A DNA stretch of 11,247 nucleotides from JAVBQU01 sp031548675 (GCA_031548675.1 JAVBQU010000187.1:1-11247); one strand, 5' to 3'. Counted from the first letter of the stretch, positions 1-7,916 are shown. Notes: generated by a model from the letters alone, not told the origin. Numbers and translations: made by a program.

Positions 1-597
1 AATGCGGTTTGGGAAAGTAATTACGAGCCTGTGTACGTAGACAATATTTGTAGTATACGAGCTCCTTTTCATCCCGAAAATCCCAACACTCAATATGAAA
101 TAGTGATAGAGCCTAAAATGTCGTTCGGAACGGGACACCATGAAACTACTTCTTCTGTGATTCGTTTGCTGGCAGAAACAGAAATTGCCGGAAAATCGGT
201 TATGGACATGGGCTGCGGAACGGGTATATTAGCGATATTTGCAGCTATGAAAGGGGCATCTTCGGTAGAAGCAGTAGATAACGACCCTTGGTCGTATGAA
301 AATACATTGGAAAATATCGAACGCAACGGACATCCGGAAATAAAAGCGGCATTGGGTGATGCTTCTTATTTGGGAAATACAAAATACGATATTTTTATTG
401 CCAATATCAACCGTAATATTTTATTGCGGGATATGGAAAGCTATATAAAATGTATAAACGACAAGGGCTTACTGTTGATGAGTGGATTTTATACTGAAGA
501 TATTCCGGCTATTCGAACAGAAGCAGAAAAATGGGGTATGAATTTCATTAACTTTATTGAAAAAAATAATTGGGTGGCTATTAAGTTTCTGAAATAA
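1..597 (+). CDS. prmA: Ribosomal protein L11 methyltransferase (3' part)
   Basis: PrmA is a cytoplasmic SAM-dependent methyltransferase that methylates ribosomal protein L11 on several amino groups. The frame is open from base 1, so the start lies before the window; 198 residues are visible and roughly the first 80 of a usual Bacteroidetes PrmA are missing. Seen in the sequence: the early PrmA block NAVWESNYEP at the very start, EPKMSFGTGHHETT, the SAM-binding glycine loop DMGCGTG followed by an acidic residue at the end of the next strand (EAVDND), and NINRNILL in the position of the family's conserved catalytic-site motif. An ATG at 31 is only an internal methionine, because recognisable PrmA sequence precedes it. 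It ends 169 bp before the next gene, so co-transcription is uncertain. Nothing looks broken. Confidence 0.94.
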   Translation, partial: NAVWESNYEPVYVDNICSIRAPFHPENPNTQYEIVIEPKMSFGTGHHETTSSVIRLLAETEIAGKSVMDMGCGTGILAIFAAMKGASSVEAVDNDPWSYENTLENIERNGHPEIKAALGDASYLGNTKYDIFIANINRNILLRDMESYIKCINDKGLLLMSGFYTEDIPAIRTEAEKWGMNFINFIEKNNWVAIKFLK

Positions 598-640
598 TAT
601 TAAGTAACATAAGACTTTGATTAAAAGAGAAAGTAAAACG

Positions 641-668
641 TGACAGGTAATGTGTGATGTGTGACAGA
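641..668. repeat. Heptad array, TGANNNG type
   Basis: Four consecutive 7-bp units fit TGANNNG with one deviation (TGACAGG first, TGATGTG third). GTGACAG recurs exactly at 640-646 and 661-667. TGANNNG is the reverse complement of the CNNNTCA heptads found before kamE, the CoA-transferase gene and the sirtuin gene, so this is the same word family in the opposite orientation. It fills the middle of the prmA downstream gap. Function unknown. Confidence 0.6.
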
Positions 669-718
669 GAACGAGAAAAGGCAATAGATAAAATGCTTTT
701 ATATCTCGCAACTTAATG

Positions 719-749
719 AACTTTCAACTTTATAACTTTACAAACTTTA
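719..749. repeat. AACTTTA word array before the large exported protein
   Basis: The word AACTTTA, or AACTTTC in the first unit, occurs at 719, 726, 734 and 743, a spacing of 7 to 9 bp. AACTTTATAA (726-735) recurs exactly at 8027-8036 and 8080-8089, and TTACAAACTTT (738-748) recurs at 8067-8077. The array ends 17 bp before the probable start codon at 767. It reads in frame with the downstream gene and creates a spurious 17-residue N-terminal extension. Confidence 0.6.
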
Positions 750-766
750 AACAGTTCAACAAAATC

Positions 767-3700
767 ATGACCAAAAAAATCATATTGATATTAGTCTGTA
801 TAATTATCACTGGATTATCTTTGAACGCTCAGGCACAAGGCTTCAAGGCTTTTTCTAAAACTCCGGAAACTTACTTGACCGAACTGACTGATTATTATTT
901 GGCTGATAAAAACTTGGATAAGAATACTCAAAAAAAATGGGAGGAAATTATTATTCAATATACTGCATTATGGAATAGTGATTTGTCGGCAGAGCAAAAA
1001 GCTCAAATGATTAATATCTCTAACGGTTTATTAAACATCAAAGTACGTACTGCCGGATTTTATGATTTTCTGCGTATTCAATTGCTTATGAATAAACAGC
1101 AAATCAATGCTCAAAGTAAAGCCGGATGGCATAAAAGTTTGGAATATATTATTACCGTCAAAAAACTGAATTACTTTGAGACGATGAAAGATGCTACACT
1201 TCTATTGCTCGAAGAAGGGTGCATATATAAAGAATCTAACTGCCGTTGGCAGCCTCGCATTTTAAACTATAATTTTGTATGCAACGAACAGCCTCAAATT
1301 GTATTCGGCAATACCGACTTGGTAGGCTACACGATTAAAGACAGAGACAGCATGATAATCTCTCATACAGGCGGCATTTATTATCCTTTGGAACAAACTT
1401 GGAAAGGAAAGGGCGGCGAGGTTGATTGGCAGCGTGCCGGATTTTCGCCAAACGAAGCCCGTGCGGAACTGCATGCTTACACTGTCGATTTAAAAAATCC
1501 ATCGCTAAAAGCGGATTCCGTATTATTCCATTTTCCCAAATATTTTGCAAAGCCTTTGCTGGGTTCTTTAGAAGATAAAGCTAATGCCGAATTTAACGCA
1601 GAAAACGTAATCTATCCTCGTTTTGTGTCGTATGAAGGCAATATTCCCATCAAAGAAGTATATAAAGATGTAGATTACCGCGGGGGATTTTCTGTAAAAG
1701 GAAATAAAATCTACGGGCAGGGAGTAGCCGGCAATGCTGCCAGCTTATTTTTCAAAAAGAACGGCAAAACCCTAGCCAAAGTAAGTTCCGGTTTACTGGT
1801 TATGGGGCAGGAAAGAGCCGTATCGTCTATGGCTAGTGTAACGCTATGGGTAGGAAACGATTCTATTTTTCATTCGGGTTTAGAATTTAAGTATACAACT
1901 CCCAAACGAGAGCTTTCTTTGTCTATCAACAAAGAAAGCGGTTTTGAAGGTCCTTTTTCAGACAGTTATCACAAAATCAATATTTATGTAGATGGGTTAA
2001 CTTGGAATCTGGATGAATCGGAAATAAAGTTTGTAAAAAACGGTATTCCGGGAACAGTATCTACAGCCCGTTTCGAGTCGGTAAACTTTTTTACGCCGGT
2101 TGAATATGACAAAATGCGGGGAATAGATGAAACACATCCTTTAACAAGGGTGAGAAGATGCTCTGATTACTATCAAGGAGAGCCTTTTACGGTAAGCGAT
2201 TTTGCAACTTTCGCCAAGTTAGACCTTACCAATGCCAAAAGAATGATAATCAATTTAACCAATCAGGGATTTTTGATTTATGAACAAGGAACGGAAAAAA
2301 TAACCCCTAAGGAAAAACTGAATATTTTTGTAGAGGCTGCCATGAAAAGGATGGATTACGACAGAATCAATTTTACTTCGGATATTATTTTGGCTCAAAG
2401 TTCTACTATCAATGCTTCTTTTAATGTTGACAACAAAGATTTACTCATCAGGGGCTTAATTATGCTCACTTTAAGCGACTCGCAAAATGTCCATATCGTT
2501 CCCGACAAGCATGAAATTATTATGAAAAAGAATCGGGATATGGTTTTTTCCGGTCAGGTGGAAGTAGGAAAGTTTAAATTTTATTCTCATTCTTCCTATT
2601 TTTCGTATAGCGATTTTACCTTAAACTTACCTGAAATAGATTCGTTGAATTTTGCCGTTAAATCGTTCCAGCCTAACGAAAAAGGGCTGTATTACTTAGC
2701 CAAAGTACAATCTACGATTGAGGGTTTAACGGGAAGCATCCAAATTGATAAGCCGGATAATAAATCGGGTTTAAAAGATTATCCTGACTATCCGATATTT
2801 ACGAGTAAATCGGACAGCTATGTTTACTACGACCAATATATGAATGGATTGTATCCTCGAAAAACATTCTTTTTCAGAATCAATCCTTTTGTATTAAAAA
2901 GTCTGGACGATTTCAAAACTGAAAACTTAACCTTTGCCGGGTCTTTGGTTTCGGCAGGTATTTATGCCGATATTCCCGAAAATTTAAAGGTTCAAAAAGA
3001 TTATTCTTTAGGATTCTTACGTAAGGAACTAAAAACACCTGTTTATGGCGGCAGGGGTAATTTTACCAACGATTTATATTTGAGTAATTCGGGCTTACGC
3101 GGTGGCGGCGATTTGCAATACGAATCTGCCATCGCTACTTCTAAAAATGTTTTCTTTACGCCCGATTCTACTTTAGCCATAGCTCAGGTTTTCAAAATTA
3201 CGGAACAAGCCCAAAAAGATATCCCAACTGTAGATGGAGCTGATGTTTTGGTAAAATGGTTTCCATATCAAAACAACATGGCTGTTACCAATAGAAACCA
3301 GCCTTTCAACATGTATGGTAAAAATGTAAAACTGGACGGAGGCTTAGCGGTTTCTTCGTCGGGATTAACCGGTTCGGGAACGGCAGAATTTGAAAGAGCA
3401 TCTTTGATTTCGAATAACTATAAGTTTACCAAGAAATTCTTGGATTCGGATACGACAAGCTTTAAACTCAAAACATTCGATTTGAAAGAAATGGCATTTA
3501 GTACCGAAAATTATAAGGCTCATATCGACTTTGAAAAACGTAAGGGTGATTTTACTTCTAACGGAGGAATTGCAAGGGTAAACTTTCCTATCATCCAATA
3601 CAATACTTATATGCAAACCTTTGAATGGTTGATGGATCAAGAGCAGATTGCAGTAAAACCAACCAAAGGCGAAGATATTACGCCGTTTACCAAAATGGAT

Positions 3701-5314
3701 CCTGCCGATTTGCTGGCACAAAAACTACCCGGCACATTATATGTATCGTCGCATAAAGATCAGGACATGTTAAAGTTCGTATCTCCACGGGCAGTGTATG
3801 ATTTGAAAGAAAACACCTTATCAGCCGAAGATGTATTTTTAATCCGTGTAGCCGATGCCGCTGTTTTCCCTGCCGATAGAAAAGTAGTTGTAAAACGTCA
3901 GGCAGAGATGGATCCGTTTACCAAAGCTTTGGTAATTGCCGATACGGCAAATAAATTTCATAAGTTATACGATGCCGATGTAATTGTAAAAAGCCGTAAA
4001 AGCTACATAGCCAACGCCTCTTACGATTATGTAGATGAATTGAAAGAAAAACAAAAAGTAAGTTTCAATAATATCTATACCGAAGAATCGGCAACTGTTG
4101 GCGGTTTTATTACCAAAGGCGAAGGTGTGATACGCAGCGAGCAAAACTTTAAGCTGAGCCCTGCATTCGATTTTTACGGCAATATAAAACTTTCAGGTCC
4201 TCGAAAGAATCTCGTGTTTGAAGGAGCTACGCAAATTAAAAATCCTTGCCAAATGGGCGATACGGCAAGTTATTGGTTAAAATTCAATGGGGTAGTAAAT
4301 CCCGATACTATCCGGATTCCTGTGGCTACGCCTATACGGTCTATCGATGGCAGAAGTTTAGCTGTAGGCATAGGGTATTACAAAGCCGGAATTTATCCGG
4401 CATTTCTCAGTGCCAAGCGAGGAAGCGACAGCCTGATAATTTCTGCCGATGGATTCCTTACTTATGATAAAGGCTCGAAAGAATACCGTATATCTTCGTT
4501 GAAAAAACTAAAAGGCAACACACAGGGTGCAGAAGATTATGTAGCCTTGAATACACAGCATTGTTCCATATATGGCGAAGGAAATATCCGCTTAGCTACC
4601 CGGGCAGGAGCATTTGTGGTTAAGAGTGTAGGTAATGTAAAAGAAAACATTGAGAATGAAGAGCTCTTATTTAACCTTACGATGGGCTTTAATTTCCATT
4701 TTAACGATGATGCCATGAAGTATTTTATGAATAGAATCAGAAATTACAATGGCAGAGAAGTTAGCAAAGATGTAGAAACCTATCCTAAATTTATTCAATC
4801 GGTTGTAGGCGAAGATAATTCCGAAAAACTATTATCTGAAATTACAAACTACGGACAGATACGCAAATATCCCGATGAATTGGATTTTTCTTTATTATTT
4901 TCTGATGTAAAAATGAAATGGAATGCACCATCACGCTCATTTGTGTCTTTCGGAGAAATAGGTTTAGGAAGCATCCATAAAACTTATGTCGGGAAATACA
5001 GCAAAGGAGCAATCCAAGTAATTAAAAATACGGGAGGCGACGTAGTAAACATATATATCGAGCTAAGTCCAAGCGAATGGTATATGTTCCGCTACCAAAG
5101 TAATGTCATGAGCGTTTATTCTCCCGATAAAAAATTCATGGATTTTATTATCGAAGCGAAACCTAAGGACAGAAGACAAGAGGCTTCGGAAGGCAGACCT
5201 ACATTTACCTACGCGGTAGGAACGGAACGGATGAAAATGGATTTCTTAAGAAAAATAGAAGCCATGTCTGCCGAAACCGAAGATAACTCAGAAGAATCCA
5301 CTCAAACAGAATAA
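767..5314 (+). CDS. Very large exported protein of unknown function
   Basis: The gene encodes 1515 residues from the ATG at 767. I chose this start because it opens directly on a classical signal peptide: MTKK, a hydrophobic core to about residue 17, then a likely signal peptidase I site after LNAQA near residue 23. The frame also opens at an ATG at 716, but that adds 17 polar residues encoded by an intergenic repeat and would bury the signal. I recognise it only as a large conserved hypothetical protein of Bacteroidetes type. Residues about 30-200 look helical; most of the rest is beta-rich with many short alternating strands, somewhat like OstA/LptA-type beta sheets. Residues about 470-525 read like a small winged-helix fold. 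A motif SGLxGxGxxxxExA appears near residues 774 and 864. There are no transmembrane helices after the signal and no T9SS-type C-terminal domain that I can identify. It is likely periplasmic or attached to the envelope; the function is unknown. Confidence 0.9.
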   Translation: MTKKIILILVCIIITGLSLNAQAQGFKAFSKTPETYLTELTDYYLADKNLDKNTQKKWEEIIIQYTALWNSDLSAEQKAQMINISNGLLNIKVRTAGFYDFLRIQLLMNKQQINAQSKAGWHKSLEYIITVKKLNYFETMKDATLLLLEEGCIYKESNCRWQPRILNYNFVCNEQPQIVFGNTDLVGYTIKDRDSMIISHTGGIYYPLEQTWKGKGGEVDWQRAGFSPNEARAELHAYTVDLKNPSLKADSVLFHFPKYFAKPLLGSLEDKANAEFNAENVIYPRFVSYEGNIPIKEVYKDVDYRGGFSVKGNKIYGQGVAGNAASLFFKKNGKTLAKVSSGLLVMGQERAVSSMASVTLWVGNDSIFHSGLEFKYTTPKRELSLSINKESGFEGPFSDSYHKINIYVDGLTWNLDESEIKFVKNGIPGTVSTARFESVNFFTPVEYDKMRGIDETHPLTRVRRCSDYYQGEPFTVSDFATFAKLDLTNAKRMIINLTNQGFLIYEQGTEKITPKEKLNIFVEAAMKRMDYDRINFTSDIILAQSSTINASFNVDNKDLLIRGLIMLTLSDSQNVHIVPDKHEIIMKKNRDMVFSGQVEVGKFKFYSHSSYFSYSDFTLNLPEIDSLNFAVKSFQPNEKGLYYLAKVQSTIEGLTGSIQIDKPDNKSGLKDYPDYPIFTSKSDSYVYYDQYMNGLYPRKTFFFRINPFVLKSLDDFKTENLTFAGSLVSAGIYADIPENLKVQKDYSLGFLRKELKTPVYGGRGNFTNDLYLSNSGLRGGGDLQYESAIATSKNVFFTPDSTLAIAQVFKITEQAQKDIPTVDGADVLVKWFPYQNNMAVTNRNQPFNMYGKNVKLDGGLAVSSSGLTGSGTAEFERASLISNNYKFTKKFLDSDTTSFKLKTFDLKEMAFSTENYKAHIDFEKRKGDFTSNGGIARVNFPIIQYNTYMQTFEWLMDQEQIAVKPTKGEDITPFTKMDPADLLAQKLPGTLYVSSHKDQDMLKFVSPRAVYDLKENTLSAEDVFLIRVADAAVFPADRKVVVKRQAEMDPFTKALVIADTANKFHKLYDADVIVKSRKSYIANASYDYVDELKEKQKVSFNNIYTEESATVGGFITKGEGVIRSEQNFKLSPAFDFYGNIKLSGPRKNLVFEGATQIKNPCQMGDTASYWLKFNGVVNPDTIRIPVATPIRSIDGRSLAVGIGYYKAGIYPAFLSAKRGSDSLIISADGFLTYDKGSKEYRISSLKKLKGNTQGAEDYVALNTQHCSIYGEGNIRLATRAGAFVVKSVGNVKENIENEELLFNLTMGFNFHFNDDAMKYFMNRIRNYNGREVSKDVETYPKFIQSVVGEDNSEKLLSEITNYGQIRKYPDELDFSLLFSDVKMKWNAPSRSFVSFGEIGLGSIHKTYVGKYSKGAIQVIKNTGGDVVNIYIELSPSEWYMFRYQSNVMSVYSPDKKFMDFIIEAKPKDRRQEASEGRPTFTYAVGTERMKMDFLRKIEAMSAETEDNSEESTQTE

Positions 5315-5354
5315 AATAGATTGTTTTTTAGCAGACTAGTAAACAAAGTACAAG

Positions 5355-5382
5355 TTCATAATTGATAGTTTATAATTTATAA
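5355..5382. repeat. Heptad array, TTNATAR type, before plsY
   Basis: Four exact-period 7-bp units fit TTNATAR (TTCATAA, then TTGATAG, and TTTATAA twice). The array ends 5 bp before the plsY start codon and makes up much of the 73-bp gap. A period of exactly 7 over four units is hard to dismiss as mere AT richness, although base composition helps. Confidence 0.55.
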
Positions 5383-5387
5383 TTACA

Positions 5388-6080
5388 ATGATATACTTAA
5401 TTTTAGCAGCAGGCTTAATCGTAGCGTATTTAATAGGCTCTTTTTCCTCTTCGGTTTGGATAGGAAAAACATTTTATAAAATAGATGTGCGTACACAAGG
5501 CAGTAAAAACGCCGGTGCTACCAATACTTTCCGCGTTTTGGGCATAAAACCGGGTATCATAGTCTTGCTGCTTGATGCCACAAAAGGTTTTATAGCTGTA
5601 TCTTTAGCCCAATGGATACCCTTAGGTTTAGAAGGCGAATACTTTGCTTTGTATCAGTTAGCCATGGGTATTTGTGCTATAACCGGACATATTTTTCCAA
5701 TCTATACCGGTTTTAGAGGTGGTAAAGGTGTGGCAACCATTGTAGGGATTATCATAGCCCTCTACCCTTTCGGGTTTTTTGCATGCCTGCTAGGGCTTTT
5801 CATATTAGTGCTATGCCTTTCGGGCTATGTATCTTTAGCCTCTATTTCTTCGGCAATTGCATTTCCGATTCTGTATTATTTTGTAGAAACTTATACCCGC
5901 GACGATTTCTATATTACCTTCTTTGTATTTTCGATTGTGGTAGCTGTCTTTGTACCCATAACGCATAAGAAAAATATTAAGCGTTTGCTTAACGGAACAG
6001 AAAATAAATTCAGGTGTAAGAAGAATAATAAACAAGATACAAGTGAACAAGTAAACGAGGTACAAAATACGAAGGATTAA
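5388..6080 (+). CDS. plsY: Glycerol-3-phosphate acyltransferase PlsY
   Basis: PlsY is an inner-membrane enzyme that transfers an acyl group from acyl-phosphate (made by PlsX) to sn-glycerol-3-phosphate, the first step of phospholipid synthesis. The 230-residue product has about five hydrophobic segments and all three conserved cytoplasmic motifs: GSKNAGATNTFR (residues 38-49, with the Ser and Arg known to be essential), GHIFPIYTGFRGGKGVAT (100-117, the glycerol-phosphate-binding loop) and HKKNIKRLLNGTE (193-205, with the conserved His, Asn and Glu). The start at 5388 gives the expected N-terminal membrane helix. Residues about 209-230 are a hydrophilic tail past the last family motif; its last 15 or so codons fall in a period-8 repeat that continues beyond the stop, so the tail looks repeat-derived. 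No plsX is in the window. The 73-bp upstream gap would allow co-transcription with the large exported protein. Confidence 0.96.
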   Translation: MIYLILAAGLIVAYLIGSFSSSVWIGKTFYKIDVRTQGSKNAGATNTFRVLGIKPGIIVLLLDATKGFIAVSLAQWIPLGLEGEYFALYQLAMGICAITGHIFPIYTGFRGGKGVATIVGIIIALYPFGFFACLLGLFILVLCLSGYVSLASISSAIAFPILYYFVETYTRDDFYITFFVFSIVVAVFVPITHKKNIKRLLNGTENKFRCKKNNKQDTSEQVNEVQNTKD

Positions 6081-6116
6081 GATACAAGTAAACGAGTAAA
6101 CAAGTTGACGAGTCTC
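6036..6116. repeat. Octad array crossing the plsY stop codon
   Basis: Units of 8 bp fit CRAGTNNA. Four follow in register from 6085 to 6116 (CAAGTAAA, CGAGTAAA, then two more), and two lie inside plsY at 6040-6055. The 24-bp blocks 6036-6059 and 6081-6104 match at 21 positions, and all three differences are G/A. The plsY stop codon (6078-6080) lies between the two blocks, so one copy is translated and the other is not. Confidence 0.65.
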
Positions 6117-6146
6117 TGTGAAATGAATGAAAAATGTTTCTTCTTA

Positions 6147-6167
6147 CATTTCATTTCTCACTATTCA
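6147..6167. repeat. Heptad array, CNNNTCA type, before kamE
   Basis: Three consecutive 7-bp units end in TCA (CATTTCA, TTTCTCA, CTATTCA) and fade into AT-rich sequence. The stretch 6156-6170 matches 9175-9189 at 13 of 15 positions, with both differences C/T. It lies in the 130-bp gap between plsY and kamE. Confidence 0.5.
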
Positions 6168-6210
6168 TAATTTTAAAATTATAAGCAAATAAATAAACTA
6201 ACAAATAGCC

Positions 6211-6999
6211 ATGAGCGAAGGATTATATTCTACAACCCCTAAAAATTTTGACAAAACACTAGACCTCAAAAAAATAAAGCCTTACGGAGATACAATGAAT
6301 GATGGTAAAGTACAAATCAGCTTTACCCTCCCTGTTCCTGCTGGCGACGAAGCCATTGAAGCTGCCAAACAATTAATGCGTAAAATGGGTTTCGATAACC
6401 CCATGGTCGTATTCTTACAAGAACTGACTGCCGGTTTTACCTTTTTCAATTGTTACGGTACTTGCAGTCATACGGTTGATTATACTCAAATTGTAGTTCC
6501 TAAAGTAGCTTCGAATAAAATGGATATGGCAGAATGCGACCAATTTATCAAAGAAAATATAGGACGCAAATTAGTTGTTGTGGGAGCCAGCACCGGCACA
6601 GATGCCCACACAGTGGGTATTGATGCCATTATGAATATGAAAGGGTTTGCCGGACATTACGGATTGGAACGCTACGAAATGATAGATGCTTATAACATGG
6701 GCAGTCAGGTTCCCAACGAAGATTTGATAGCCAAAGCTCTGGAAGTAAATGCCGATGCGGTTTTGATTTCGCAAACCGTTACCCAAAAAGAAGTCCATAT
6801 CAAAAATATGATAGAATTGGTAGAAATGATGGAAGCCGAAGGCATACGCCATAAAATGATTTTGGCTTGCGGAGGTCCCCGCATTTCGCACGAATTAGCT
6901 AAAGAATTGGGTTACGATGCAGGATTCGGCATGAATACCTATGCCGATGATGTAGCTTCTTTCATTGCTCAAGAAATAGACAGACGGATGAATGGATAA
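6211..6999 (+). CDS. kamE: D-lysine 5,6-aminomutase, beta (B12-binding) subunit
   Basis: KamE is the small subunit of the adenosylcobalamin- and PLP-dependent mutase that moves the terminal amino group of D-lysine, or of beta-lysine (giving 3,5-diaminohexanoate), during anaerobic lysine fermentation. Its length of 262 residues matches the characterised clostridial subunit. The B12-binding motif DxHxxG is present as DAHTVG (131-136), with His133 as the cobalt ligand. Lys144 in NMKG sits where the family lysine forms the internal aldimine with PLP. GTSLN-like loops are absent; the rest reads as a Rossmann-type B12 domain. It is not the fused ornithine 4,5-aminomutase OraE, which is far longer. 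The start at 6211 gives the typical N-terminus. The large subunit gene kamD, usually next to kamE, is absent from the window: plsY is upstream and a CoA-transferase subunit downstream. Confidence 0.96.
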   Translation: MSEGLYSTTPKNFDKTLDLKKIKPYGDTMNDGKVQISFTLPVPAGDEAIEAAKQLMRKMGFDNPMVVFLQELTAGFTFFNCYGTCSHTVDYTQIVVPKVASNKMDMAECDQFIKENIGRKLVVVGASTGTDAHTVGIDAIMNMKGFAGHYGLERYEMIDAYNMGSQVPNEDLIAKALEVNADAVLISQTVTQKEVHIKNMIELVEMMEAEGIRHKMILACGGPRISHELAKELGYDAGFGMNTYADDVASFIAQEIDRRMNG

Positions 7000-7052
7000 T
7001 AATATAAGTGAATAGAGAATAGAAAGACACTTTATCGGTTTCATCTTTTTTA

Positions 7053-7081
7053 TTGCACAGAGTTGCACCAAAAAGGCACAG
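7053..7081. repeat. CACAGAG-type dispersed repeat
   Basis: TTGCAC occurs at 7053 and 7063, and GCACAG at 7055 and 7076. The stretch resembles the CACAGAG/GCAGAG repeat text that I recall seeing between genes in many unrelated bacterial genomes. It lies between kamE and the CoA-transferase gene, directly before a heptad array. Confidence 0.4.
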
Positions 7082-7091
7082 AAATTTTTCA

Positions 7092-7119
7092 CGGTTCACT
7101 TCTCACATCTCACTTTTCA
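7092..7119. repeat. Heptad array, CNNNTCA type, before the CoA-transferase gene
   Basis: Four consecutive 7-bp units fit CNNNTCA exactly (CGGTTCA first, CTTTTCA last), and a fifth starting at 7120 is decayed. This is the cleanest example of the word family in the window. It ends 30 bp before the start codon of the CoA-transferase subunit gene. Confidence 0.65.
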
Positions 7120-7149
7120 CAATCTTGAAATCAATAAAAAAACAGCATA

Positions 7150-7809
7150 ATGGATAAAAATCAAATACGCGAAGTTATAGCCCGCAGAGCAGTCATGGAG
7201 TTGAAAGATGGCAATGTAGTAAATCTGGGAATAGGTCTGCCGACCCTTATCCCGAATTATATTCCCGATAACGTACATGTGGTATTGCAGTCAGAAAACG
7301 GATTGCTCGGCATGGGAGCCACTCCCGAAGCAGGTACAGAAGATAAAAATCTGGTAAATGCCGGAGGAGGTTATATTACCGCTTTGCCGGGGGCTTCGAG
7401 TTTCGACAGCGCTATGTCGTTTGCCATTATCCGCGGCGGACATGTGGATGTTTCTATCTTGGGTGCTTTGCAGGTGGACGAAAAGGGAGACCTTGCCAAT
7501 TGGATTATTCCGGGCAAAAAAACACCGGGTATGGGCGGTGCTATGGATTTGCTGGTTGGAGCTAAAAGAGTGATACTTGCGATGGAACATACCGCAGGCG
7601 ATAACAAAAAGATTCTGAAAAAATGTACTTTACCCCTCACTGCTGCCGGACAGGTGAACATGATTATTACCGAAATGGCAGTGATGGAAATAACCCCGCA
7701 GGGTATTGTGCTCAAAGAAATACATCCCGAATTTACGGTAGAACAAGTACAAGCCGCTACCGAAGCCCCATTGATTATTGCTCAAGATTTGTGTGCGATG
7801 AAAATGTGA
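7150..7809 (+). CDS. 3-oxoacid (acetoacetate-type) CoA-transferase, subunit B
   Basis: This is the B subunit of a class I CoA-transferase (AtoA, ScoB and CtfB family), which moves CoA between carboxylic acids through a glutamyl-CoA intermediate. The 219-residue length is normal. Visible are GIGLPTLIPNYI (27-38), the catalytic-glutamate motif SENGLLG with Glu49, the glycine-rich NAGGGYITALPGAS block near residue 70, and ADIG-type core sequence replaced by HVDVSILGALQVDEKGDLANW (split here across residues about 97-117). Next to kamE, it may be the butyryl-CoA:acetoacetate CoA-transferase of lysine fermentation, but sequence alone does not fix the substrate; acetate, butyrate or succinate as partner acid are all possible. 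The active enzyme needs an A subunit, normally encoded directly upstream (AtoD-like); none is in this window. A 150-bp gap rich in repeats separates it from kamE. Confidence 0.92.
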   Translation: MDKNQIREVIARRAVMELKDGNVVNLGIGLPTLIPNYIPDNVHVVLQSENGLLGMGATPEAGTEDKNLVNAGGGYITALPGASSFDSAMSFAIIRGGHVDVSILGALQVDEKGDLANWIIPGKKTPGMGGAMDLLVGAKRVILAMEHTAGDNKKILKKCTLPLTAAGQVNMIITEMAVMEITPQGIVLKEIHPEFTVEQVQAATEAPLIIAQDLCAMKM

Positions 7810-7856
7810 GTTAGTACTGAACAGAAGAAAGTTTAAAAGTAATAAGGTTCATAACG

Positions 7857-7884
7857 TTTGAAAGTAAAAATCTCAGTAGATTTG
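7857..7884 (+). promoter_or_regulatory. Possible Bacteroidetes-type promoter
   Basis: TAGATTTG (7877-7884) matches the Bacteroidetes -7 consensus TAnnTTTG exactly, and TTTG at 7857-7860 could be the -33 element. The 16-bp spacing is slightly short. A start just downstream would give a leader of over 200 nt before the GNAT gene. The site overlaps repeat words, so a chance match is quite possible. Confidence 0.25.
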
Positions 7885-7916
7885 TGAGTAGTGAGATATG
7901 AAAAATCAGAAATAAG
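7882..7916. repeat. Heptad array, inverted copy of the CNNNTCA family
   Basis: Five 7-bp units run in register from 7882 (TTGTGAG, TAGTGAG, then decaying). The 15 bases at 7882-7896 are the exact reverse complement of 9175-9189, TCTCACTACTCACAA. This is the strongest proof that the same words are dispersed in both orientations. Confidence 0.65.

Noticed and set aside
614..624. TAAGACTTTG as a -7 promoter element for the large exported protein gene
   Set aside because: The gap between TA and TTTG is four bases instead of two, so it does not fit TAnnTTTG.
469..711. 80-codon minus-strand frame across the prmA end and gap
   Set aside because: Half of it is antisense to prmA and the rest is antisense to a repeat array; the cysteine- and leucine-rich product looks like chance translation.
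3365..3721. 118-codon minus-strand open frame inside the large exported protein gene
   Set aside because: It lies wholly antisense to a long, well-behaved gene and its product has no recognisable motif or compositional sense; it is a shadow frame.
4246..4467. 73-codon + strand frame inside the large exported protein gene
   Set aside because: It overlaps the long frame in another phase and shows no motif or initiation context.
6120..6157. Inverted repeat GAAATGAA/TTCATTTC after plsY as a terminator
   Set aside because: The 8-bp stem is AT-rich with a 22-base loop and no T-run follows; it overlaps the heptad words and is better explained as repeat text.
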